From Chara braunii (Eukaryota; Streptophyta; Charophyceae; Charales; Characeae): 27,749 nucleotides of DNA. The translations under genes and the position numbers were made by a program. The notes under the pieces are model-generated. The model searched no databases. It saw nothing but the letters and a program-made list of their open reading frames with translations, and was not told the DNA's origin. The DNA is taken from the NCBI GenBank assembly GCA_003427395.1, contig BFEA01000061.1:206770-234518 (forward strand), read 5' to 3'. Positions 1 through 7,783 of the stretch are shown piece by piece; the first letter of the stretch is position 1, and the number at the start of each line of letters is the position of its first letter.

Positions 1-57
<57 letters not shown>
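1..57. repeat. (GA)n microsatellite
   Basis: Uninterrupted GA dinucleotide run at the very start of the window. A similar tract lies near the other end (27391-27477). Confidence 0.97.
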
Positions 58-61
<4 letters not shown>

Positions 62-1198
62 GAAACAAAAAAAAACACGCCATCAGCGAGTGTTGCTGTG
101 CGCCACGGCAACGTCCACTTGTTACTACTAAACTCTGCATCTGGCCCGCGCTTCAGGCGTTGCAGCCGGTGTTCGCCCTCTCTGCTCCTCAGAGAGTCAG
201 AGTGACCACGATAGCCAAGCGTAAATCGCACCCTTCAGCGGGTTTGACATTTATGACCGCCGACCTACTGCTTGTACCGGCCAACATCAATTGAGGTGTT
301 TGGGCTGGAGCGCGGGTTGGCTCAGGCGAGGGCCAAAGGGGGGGGGGGTTCTGCAGTGGGGGTCGCGGCTAATGTCGGCGAGCAAATTGCTTTGTCGGAC
401 CTGTCAAAACTGTCGCAACATGGGAAGACTTACCTGTTCGGCCGACGCATTGATGATAGCAGAATGAAGCACCTGCAGGGAAAACTAATACCAGTGTGGC
501 GGGAAGTGAGTTGCGCATTCGATTGATCAAAGTAATGTCGAGTAGGCCGCTGCGCCAGACTATGGAAGATCGAGGAAGGAGAAAAACGACTATCCAGCTA
601 GAAGATTTGCAGAGAGAAGTACGCAAGGGGAGTAAATATGGACGTAGTTCTGTGCCAGGGGCACTTACAGTGAGGAAAGGGCGAAAGTGACGATGGGCGG
701 GAGCTAAGCGGAGTAGAAACGACATTGCCATTCAGATTCTTAACAGAAACGGTCAGAGTAAAAATCGTTTTCGGATTTTAACCCCAAACGAATCCGAATT
801 CGACATTAGTTATAGGAGAGCGTCAGTAGAATGGGAGACCATAGAAGAAACAGGTGCGCGGATATGGTCGAAAACGAAGAAGACAAGGGGAGGGGAAAAA
901 TTTTGGGTCGTTCGGCAGTTTCTCAACTGTTTTCAATAAACTGAGATCCTAGACTGGGGTTTTGAAGGCTGGCGAATCCAGTGGAGATGCTAGTTTTGAG
1001 AGTAGAGTAGTGGGAGACGAGTTGAAAGAAAAAGGTGATGCGAGAGGAGATGGCGGATAATGCTATGGAAGGGGCAAGAATCGTTTAAACTCGCCAGTTC
1101 CTTGATGAAAACGAGGGAGTGAAGATCTATTCGAAGGGCTTTCAGGTGGTGCGCATCATTTCGTGGACTTAAGTTCGCGATCTGTGGAACGGTATGAC
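58..1198. other. Unrecognised left flank, no supported gene
   Basis: Rather purine-rich sequence with only short reading frames (up to about 120 codons on either strand) and no recognisable domain. I see no match to the 5' part of the 3' LTR (19679-21093), which should lie here if the 5' LTR were complete. It contains a run of nine or more G around 338-347. It may be host DNA or another insertion that removed the start of the 5' LTR. Confidence 0.5.
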
Positions 1199-2825
1199 CA
1201 CTACGATCGACGAAAGTCGCGCGGGAGAGGCAAATTTTCTTGGAGTTGAATGAATACTTCCGTGTTTTCGCGGGAGATTCATTGAATTCGACGGGCTTTC
1301 TGTTGTGTTTGAGGAGGTTGCTAGCACAATGGCGGGGTCGGAATCAGATTCGAAACAACAACTTTGGCAGTGGAGGTTAGAGGGCTGCGACTGAGAGGGG
1401 CGGGTTGGAGCGCTGTGTACTAGGCACCTTCCTAGCGGCAGATTCTTTCCCGCTCTGCACACGACCTGAGGGTGGCCAACCGTGTGTAATCGGAGTGAGA
1501 TTCGTCGTCACATCCTCGGCAGCGCGATAGGTTGGGACCACGGTGTTGAGGTGATCACGGTACTATACGTGTTCGTCGTCGAAGTTTGCTTCCCGTAGTC
1601 ATCATCGTTTTAGCGGTCAAGGCGTGGCAGCGTCACAGCGACTCCTTAGCCTTCGTACTGGTCGTTTCCCTCAGCACCAACGGATTCAGCTCATCCCAGG
1701 GGATGCGCCTGACTGAGTTCTGGAAGGGGGAGTTCACGTCAACTTCCCTCGTATTATTGCTGGAGAGGCACACTTTGGTTTTGCTCATCTGGACATTCAG
1801 AGTTGCTAAGAGAGAAGGCGAGCCAGGGGGGGGCGAAGACTTACCTACTGACAGATAGCGTCGGTTGCTGTCGAATAAAGTAGCAGCTGGGTGTACCTAC
1901 TGACTGGTGCACTGCCAATCTGCCAACAAAAGGAGTGGGAACAAGCTGGAAAGACTACGAGTGCTGCCTGCTAACTTGAGGGTTGCCAATCTTATCAGTC
2001 GAGGCAGCTGGAGGTTAACTACAGAGTAACAGGCTCACCTGTTGATGGGCATGTTGCGATTACATGACCAGCATGATTGCCTTGTTTTCTTCCTGCGGAA
2101 GGGGAGGGAACTCTGTTGTGAGTACACAATTTGCGTCTTGAGTTGTGGTTAGATATAGTTCGGGTCGCAAAGCACAGTAGAATGACAGTGATTGTTAAAG
2201 AGGAGGTATTGTTGTGATTTGGAGAGTCATCAGGGAGTCTGTAGCTGGTGGTTGACTTCAGTGCGACCAAGCCGCTGTGTATTTTGGCTGCCATTGCGGG
2301 GCCCTCAGACGAATCAAGGCAACAAGGCCCTCTCGTGTGAGTTGAGTTTGTCCCCCTCCTGTATCTCAAGAGCCTGAAACCCTTTCTTCTATCCTTCTTG
2401 CTCTAAGTCTAATCCTCGTTACGAGAGGAAGGCGGCAGGTGGGATTGCAACCCGTAGGACCGCAACAAGACTCGGTGGGAAGTCTACCCACCGATTGCGG
2501 GAGCTCTGCCGGAACTCACAAGGAGTTATGGAGGCAGGGAACTGAGAGGTAACCATTGTTTTCCCTCTATAGGCCTTATTATAACCCATATTTGTACTTC
2601 TTGCTATGGTTGACTGACTATACTGCCTGCATCCCTACTTTGACTTTGTGTTTGACTTTCAGTACACAAACCAGACTTAATAAAGGAATGGATGTGTAAA
2701 GTCAGTTTCATTTTTTGTTGTTTGACTGAAAGAAGATTGTGAAAAGAGAGTTGCATCCGGAAAGGTGGGAGGAAGGATGTATTGCTTGTGCTTGACTGGG
2801 TCAACCAAAGGTTGGGGGAGTCTAA

Positions 2826-3530
2826 ATAAGATTGGAGGGTCCAGTGCTATGTCTATTAATGATTGCCTGAAGGACCAGGCGGGTTCCCATAAGATTCGGT
2901 GGTCTGGCTGCTTTGACTTGCAACGGTTGCTTGTGTTTGATTTTCAGGGACCAAGCATTTTTCCATAAGATTGGATGTCTTGGTTGCCTTGTTTCTTTGG
3001 GTTTTCTTATGTTTTATAAGTTATGAACGAGAGTTGGGCTGTTTCATTAGATTGGATGACCCTGACTCTCCCTTGTTTTATTCTGAGGGGGAAAGACAGG
3101 CAAAGGACTGGAGAGGTTCCCATAAGATTTGGTGGCCTGGTCTGGAGCCATGCACATGTTAGAACCAAAGGGAAAAACTTGTTTATATTCTTATATTCTT
3201 TTATTTATGAACAGGTTAGTCGGACATTTTTCCATAAGATTGGATGGTATAATTATAACTTATCACCAACTGAAGAGAGTACGAATTAAGAATAAATTTG
3301 AGGTAAGAAGGGATAGGCTGAACCTGGATCTAAGATGATCGATTCAGTCATATGTTATCTTAAAAGACTAAGTGCAGACAGTTACATGTAACTTGGGTAC
3401 TTAAACAGTTCAGGGCGACCAGGCTGGATAACCTAGTCATATGCCCAAAGAAGAGAAAAGTTGTAGTGCCCTGTGTTTGTGTATATTCAATGGTTGAGCT
3501 AGACAGGTTCCCATAAGATTGGGTGGTCTA
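2826..3530 (+). repeat. Seven-copy CCATAAGATTGG motif array inside 5' LTR
   Basis: The core CCATAAGATTGG, with small variations and often followed by TGGTCTGG-like sequence, occurs near 2826, 2887, 2963, 3045, 3120, 3232 and 3511. Spacing is irregular, about 60-115 bp and once about 280. The same seven copies occur in the same order in the 3' LTR (22953-23755), so the array predates insertion. Short reading frames across it are a consequence of the repetition. Function is unknown; clustered protein-binding sites are one possibility. Confidence 0.8.
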
Positions 3531-3799
3531 GCTTTATGCCTTATGTAAGTTGGGTATAAGGGATAAATCATTGAGAGACTACGAACTATTGTTTGACCAA
3601 GTTAACTTTGGGCTTGTGAGAGTACTTACCATTGTGGTTGGCTTTGCATGTGGTTGTGCGAGATCACTACTTAGTTTGAGTTTCAGTTTCATAGGTAGTT
3701 GTGTTAGTTGCTCGCCACGTGCTAGAGTCATAGGAGTTAGCTTCAATTCCTGCATTTTCTGAGCTAAGTTTATTTCACTTAGGTGAAATTTTGCATTTT

Positions 3800-4324
3800 C
3801 TGGGATCATTTATTTTACTTGGTCTTGTATAAATCTTTGTAAGTCACATTCTCTACGGGAAGCATTGCCGAAATCTCTGCAAAACCAAGGAGTTAATCAA
3901 ATTTTGTCTTTTCAAAGTTCACCTTGTCTAAAATTTATGTATGGCTTAGTAAAAATCTGGGAAGTCTCCTTTTCTAAAAGGAGCGCAGCCCAAATTTTTA
4001 CTAATTCAGGGAGTTAAACAAAATTGGACCTTGGAAAGTCAAAGTTATTTTTGATTCTGAACTTAACTTTGTATAATCTTGGGATAACACTTTTCTAAAC
4101 AAAGTATTGCCGAAATGTTTACAAATCTAATGAGTTAGTTAAATTATGTCTAAGTTAAACTCAAGTTCTTGTTTGAGTTCGTATCTGCCTTAGTATAAAT
4201 ATGAGAAGTCACCTTTTCAAAAAGGAGTGTTGCTGTCCTTCGGAACATCCGTTAGAATTGGAACGATACAGAGAAGATTAGCATGACCCCTGCGCAAGGA
4301 TGAGACGCATCAATCGAGAAATGG

Positions 4325-4356
<32 letters not shown>

Positions 4357-4445
4357 AGTATTGCCCAAATTTTTACTAATTCATGGAGTTAGACAAAATT
4401 TAACTCTTCAGAATTAGAGAATATTTCAGTTTTTTATATTCGAGC
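3800..4445 (+). repeat. 120-bp degenerate tandem repeats with TATA-like boxes (5' LTR)
   Basis: Units recur at 120-122 bp (near 3851, 3971, 4091 and 4213). A fifth unit lies near 5855 once the insertions are removed. Each unit has a TATAAAT-like box (3828-3834, 4194-4200; weaker at about 3950 and 4072), then TCTnnGAAGTC, a TTTCTAAAAGGAGTGCTGCC-like segment and an AAATTTnTACTAAT-like segment ending in GGAGTTA. The 3' LTR has five matching units (24059-24620). The array could be a multiplied promoter module; that role is inference. Confidence 0.75.
4235..4357 (+). pseudogene. U6: U6 snRNA retropseudogene with poly(A) tail
   Basis: Positions 4235-4332 match U6 spliceosomal RNA nearly end to end: a GTCCTTCGG-type 5' hairpin, GGAACGATACAGAGAAGATT containing the ACAGAGA box, the CCCCTGCGCAAGG segment, and the 3' AATCGAGAAATGGTCCAAA. 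A run of 25 A (4333-4357) replaces the normal U-rich end. It is flanked by near-repeats GTGTTGC (4227-4233) and GTATTGC (4358-4364), a likely target-site duplication. The 3' LTR lacks the insertion at the matching place (about 24450). This is the structure expected from LINE-type reverse transcription of U6 RNA. Scattered substitutions relative to U6 and the lack of a U tail argue against a functional gene. Confidence 0.93.
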
Positions 4446-4502
4446 CTAGGCTACCATAGCGGCCCTGGTCCACTTGCCCGGCCGGCCCAAAAAAGTAAAA
4501 AA

Positions 4503-4622
4503 AATATATATATATCGTCACAAACAGAACTGCCCGGTAAAACCGTAGGCAGAGAGAGAGAAGAGGACAACAAACGAGGGGCTGTGACAAACTGTTTCGT
4601 CGGAGTTTCACCGACTCATCAG
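4503..4622 (-). repeat. Hammerhead-bearing repeat, truncated copy
   Basis: Begins at an (AT)n stretch followed by CGTCACAAACAGAACTG (4516-4532). It matches the copies at 5391-5610 and 25293-25588 up to TCATCAG (4616-4622), where similarity stops. The half holding the cleavage site and stem I is absent. Confidence 0.85.
4587..4622 (-). ncRNA. Hammerhead ribozyme, truncated catalytic half
   Basis: On the minus strand this reads CTGATGA (4616-4622), stem II GTCGG/CCGAC with a 7-nt loop (4599-4615), GAAA (4595-4598) and the 3' strand of stem III (4587-4594). Stem I and the cleavage triplet are missing because the sequence changes immediately upstream. It should not self-cleave in cis, though it could in principle act in trans. 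Confidence 0.82.
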
Positions 4623-4624
4623 TA

Positions 4625-5391
4625 CAGGGTTACCGGCGTTCGGGACGGGCCGAACGCCCAAACCCGAACGCCCCAACGTATGGGGCCCCTTCAGGAGGCG
4701 TTCGGCCGTTCGGGCCGAACGCGGACAAAAAAAAATAAAAATAAAAAAAACAAAAAAAAAACAAAGTCTTCAAAAAATTCCGAAAACAAACTATGTTATG
4801 GAGAAACATAAACTAAACAACATTTCCCTGGGCACTACATCCAAATTCTTTACCAAATTTGAATTAAAAATCCAATACAGAAAATAAACACTATGATAAA
4901 AATAAAAAAAAATAAAAAGAGAATTAAAATGAGCGAGTGTGTCAGCACCTTTTCGACACCGCCATCTTTGCCTATTTTTAATTATTTTTTGGCATTAACA
5001 AATGCCCTGAAAATTTACAGATATGTAGTTTACATAATCAATAACTCATTAAAAAGTTTTCAAAAAATAATAATTTTTTTTAGGCCCCGAAATAAAGTGA
5101 AAACAAAACGTTAAAAGTGAAAAAAAAACAAAATAGTGAGTGGGCGAGCGCGTTTTGACACCTCGATCTTTGACAATTTTTAATGTTTTTTTGGCTTCGC
5201 AGAATGACTTCAAAATTTATTGGCGTATAGGTTACATCACAAAGAACTCACAAAAAAAAATTCAGAAAAAAAAAAGTTATTTTTTGGCGGGGGCCGAACC
5301 TGGAGGTGTTCGGCCCCCGAACGGGGCCCCGAACGCCCGAACGTTCGGGGGCCAGCCCGGGGGCCCCCGAACGTTCGGTTAGGTAACCCTA
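4625..5391. mobile_element. Inner TIR element related to the outer hAT-like element
   Basis: The ends read CAGGGTTACC (4625-4634) and, on the opposite strand, TAGGGTTACC (5382-5391), matching the hAT-type terminal pattern. Termini are rich in CGAACG/CGTTCG words and subterminal regions are A-rich. An AAACTATGTTATG segment near 4790 recurs inverted near 5700 in the outer element, so the two are relatives. I find no matching 8-bp duplication at its ends (CATCAGTA versus TATATTGT), which suggests later rearrangement. No transposase is seen. Confidence 0.65.
4925..5290 (+). repeat. Imperfect ~210-bp tandem duplication in inner element
   Basis: Two diverged units, about 4930-5095 and about 5140-5285, share the order GAGCGnG, ACACC..ATCTTTG, TTTTTAAT, TTTTTTGGC, AAAATTTA, GTTACAT/GTTTACAT, AACTCA and AAAAA-rich tails. 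Reading frames over each unit (for example 4893-5114 and 5140-5382) are similar to each other, but I regard this as DNA duplication rather than coding. Confidence 0.6.
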
Positions 5392-5610
5392 TATATTGTC
5401 AAATAGAACTGCCCGGTAAACCGTAGGCAGAGAGGGAGAAGAGGACAACAAACGAGGGGCTGTGACAAACTGTTTCGTCGGTCACCGACTCATCAGGAGG
5501 CTGAACCCTCAACAGTCTGTAGAATCCCCTCACTGATTACACTGTAAGTGATAATCCACCTTAACCAAAATCAAAGTAGACTATCACTCACCCACACCAG
5601 ATATAAATAT
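5391..5610 (-). repeat. Hammerhead-bearing repeat, full copy in 5' LTR
   Basis: Runs from ATATATTGTCAAATAGAACTG to CACACCAGATATAAA and is followed by another (TA)n tract. It matches 25293-25588 throughout apart from the 72-bp duplication there. It encloses a complete hammerhead ribozyme on the minus strand. Confidence 0.85.
5465..5521 (-). ncRNA. Type III hammerhead ribozyme (complete core)
   Basis: On the minus strand, stem III 5' strand (about 5520-5513) is followed by cleavage triplet GUU with predicted cut after the base at 5511. Then come stem I GAGG/CCUC with a 6-nt loop (5510-5497), CUGAUGA (5496-5490), stem II GUCGG/CCGAC with a 3-nt loop (5489-5477), GAAA (5476-5473), and the stem III 3' strand (5472-5465). 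All invariant core bases are present. Stem III pairs over about 8 bp with a G.U. The short stem II loop (versus 7 nt in the other copies) may weaken loop-loop contacts. The GUU triplet is permitted by the NUH rule but is usually slower than GUC. Confidence 0.9.
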
Positions 5611-5625
5611 ATATATATTTTTTAA
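5595..5625. repeat. (TA)n-rich tract
   Basis: TA-rich run following the hammerhead repeat. Similar AT runs flank every copy (around 4503, 25271 and 25688), suggesting that AT microsatellites mark the insertion site or end of this repeat. Confidence 0.7.
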
Positions 5626-5830
5626 TTTTAATTTTAAATTTGGTCCTGAATTTCCATGTGACTCTGAGGCAAAAGTTGTTCAGTTTATTTGTTTGCATAA
5701 CATAGTTTACTTTCGTATTTTTTGGATTTCTTTTTTTTTTTGGCCGGGACCTTCCCTGGTCCTTGCACGGCCTGACCGCACGGGAAAATAGGGTGACTCG
5801 GGCGGCTCGGCTGGTAGCCTAGATTCGAGC

Positions 5831-7390
5831 TTATACAAATTTTGAAAAGACATTTTTTTTACGGGAAACGCTGCCGAAATTTTCTTAGTTTAGAGGAGTT
5901 TGATTATATTTTGATAGGTGGCAATTCTGGCAACCCACCCTGAATGGGGGAGATTCTGCCAAAAATCTACCTTTTCTTTGGACACTGGCTTAGGGGTAGA
6001 CTTAGATTTACTTCGCAGACAGTATTGAGTAAGGATGTGCTATGAAGATTTATTCCCCATACACTGATGATTTAGCTTGGGCATTGACCTGTCTTATGGT
6101 ACAGGTCCTTTTGATCGTTCTGATTCAAGATTTGAAGTAGTTTCAACTTGATCCTACAAGGATCATCTTCTGTTATCACTGATAACAGGTCGGTTGTCGA
6201 TTCGTCCGTCTATGACTTAACTCCAATCCATCCTCATTACCCAGCCTAAAAGGCTTTAGCCCTGGTGGTTTCTATTGTTTTATCAAGGCTTTCACCCGGA
6301 CTTTTATTGAATGGTCATTTAACGAATGCGCTAAGTATTTATAGATATCTATATTTGGGTGTTCGTGTGGCCTGAAGAGCCTACGCTTAAGGGTTTAATT
6401 AGGGTTGAGATTGAAACAGGAAAGGAGACTCCATTCCTTTACCGTTTTGCTTCTTAAAATTTCTTAGTCGAACGTTGGTCCTGGGCCCGAATTCAAGGTC
6501 CTTATCGAGGACATCCCAGGTCCTAGACTTCGCGTGGAAGGGATCGACCCCCGCGCAGAGTCGATTTGCCCTACCCACGGGGACACTCAGCCTCAGGGCC
6601 TAAGGTACCGCGAGGGCCGAACGACTGTTCCTTCAGTCGTGCAATATCGTGAAGGGGTCGACCCTCACGATACTTCGAGATTGAGACTTGAGTGTCATAA
6701 GCGGTACTTGGATCCACGAGGGACCGCTTGACTATGGGCACTACATAGTACGCCATCATTGCGACTGCTTGCGTATTCATGCATTACTAATCGATATGAG
6801 AAAGCCCTGCGTCCACGTGGTTTTATACTAAGTCTTGCGCGCGTCGCCTATCCGATTTCCAGCGTCGGAAGGTTATGGGATGGTTACAAACGGGACTAGG
6901 AGTGTTGTTGTGTTGGTGTTTTGTGTCGTTCCGTGTGTGTGAGTGATATGGTGTAACGCGTGGTATGTGAAGTGCGTCCTATTCGACCGATGACGAGTCG
7001 CGCTTGGGACTTCAGCCCCCCCAGTGCGTCGGTTCGCGTGAGAGTTTGATACAGGCATAAAACCGCGCGTGCCCCCAATGCTACAGGGAACGAGAAACGC
7101 CCTCGGCTGGTCCACCTCTACGATTGCAACTAATTAACTTTCGTATTGTGGACTGGTAGCTCGGCGGGGATACGCCCACCAAAGGGAGGTGACAACTCCC
7201 GCAGGTGGAGGTAAGTCGTGCCTCGTGTTGGCTCTATCCTGTCGTAGGGGCTCGCGAGAGGTATGGTTGGCGCACTCGGCCGGAGCGGCTTGCAGGAGCT
7301 CAATGTGTATAGAGACGAGGTAGACCAACTCCTACGTGACGCGGCCGGGAGGGTCCCGCCCTGCGTGGCGCGGGACCGATGCGCTCCACA
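5831..7390 (+). other. 3' third of 5' LTR, no gene
   Basis: Matches 24542-26765 apart from the insertion at 25034-25728 and small indels (one of about 27 bp near 6262-6288). It contains the fifth 120-bp unit near 5855. I see no coding signal or RNA gene. It ends at 7390 with CA. Confidence 0.75.
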
Positions 7391-7392
7391 GG

Positions 7393-7411
7393 TGGCGTCG
7401 TTGCCGGGGAT
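7393..7411 (+). promoter_or_regulatory. Primer-binding site, tRNA-Asp type
   Basis: TGGCGTCGTTGCCGGGGAT begins 2 nt after the LTR terminal CA. Its complement is ATCCCCGGCAACGACGCCA. This matches the plant tRNA-Asp(GTC) 3' end including CCA, apart from one base where plant tRNA has a G-U wobble in the acceptor stem. The position and the CCA complement make it a convincing minus-strand primer site. It fixes the 5' LTR end at 7390 and the transcription direction as plus. Confidence 0.85.
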
Positions 7412-7433
7412 AACGGTTGCCTACCGTTATCCC
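7407..7433 (+). other. 10-bp perfect hairpin overlapping the PBS
   Basis: GGGATAACGG (7407-7416) pairs with CCGTTATCCC (7424-7433) around a 7-nt loop. The 5' arm includes the last bases of the primer-binding site, so folding would compete with, or position, the tRNA primer. Confidence 0.75.
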
Positions 7434-7783
7434 TGGTGGAACGACATCCGGGTATGAGAAAGTGAGAAAAATAGGCATGCAAGGGAAGTTTTATCAGATA
7501 TATAAGGTAGATTATGTGGAACCCTGTTTAGGGATGAATCGATATTACTTTTATACTTCGATTTGATTGGTTGTCTGACTTGAAGAAAATGGGGTAAAAG
7601 GCGGAATTTGTATGAAATGTGGAAGAAGCCTCGTAGTCCAAAAAAGGCTAGGAGGTAGTGTCCGTTAAGATGGGTTCATGAGATGACTTTGTAGGGAAAT
7701 GATAGGAGATATGATAGGGTCGGTTGCTCAATGAAGTTTTTATATTTTCTCAGCAGGGAAGTTCAGCTAGGAAATCGACCAAA
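7434..7783 (+). other. Leader between PBS and gag
   Basis: About 350 bp without a coding signal, between the primer-binding site and the gag ATG at 7784. This is where packaging and dimerisation signals of such elements would lie. I recognise none. Confidence 0.5.

Larger units (their letters stand above)
4446..5822. mobile_element. Non-autonomous hAT-like DNA transposon inserted in 5' LTR
   Basis: Perfect 10-bp terminal inverted repeats, CTAGGCTACC (4446-4455) and GGTAGCCTAG (5813-5822), are flanked by a perfect 8-bp duplication ATTCGAGC (4438-4445 and 5823-5830). The 3' LTR retains the empty site with a single ATTCGAGC near 24541. The ends are GC-rich and subterminal regions are A-rich. 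No transposase is visible, so it is non-autonomous. The 8-bp duplication suggests hAT, but the first bases do not fit the usual hAT terminal consensus strictly, so other superfamilies with 8-bp duplications remain possible. It carries a nested related element and two hammerhead repeats. Confidence 0.88.
1199..7390 (+). repeat. 5' LTR of giant Ty3/Gypsy-type retrotransposon (5'-truncated)
   Basis: Direct repeat of 21094-26765. Homology starts at the shared word CACTACGATCGA and ends at a CA dinucleotide (7389-7390), directly before a primer-binding site. Both copies share a degenerate seven-copy motif array, a 120-bp tandem array and the sequence around 5915-7390. Candidate poly(A) signals AATAAA at 1874 and 2679 are conserved in the other LTR at 21768 and 22806. 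A slice at 1321-1528 differs from its partner at roughly 18 of 208 positions by hand count, mostly transitions. This copy alone has the U6 insertion and the hAT-like insertion, and it lacks about 235 bp present at 21787-22018. No TG start is seen at 1199, so the 5' end is probably missing. LTR identity is firm; the left boundary is not. Confidence 0.88.

Noticed and set aside
272-731. Short frames on both strands in the left flank
   Set aside because: No motif, no repeat partner and no supportive context; such lengths are expected by chance.
2765-3338. Protein-like similarity among short frames in the LTR
   Set aside because: The similarity follows from the DNA repeats and is not in one continuous frame.
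2826-3530. CRISPR-like array
   Set aside because: Motif copies are degenerate and irregularly spaced, lie in both LTRs and are in a eukaryotic element.
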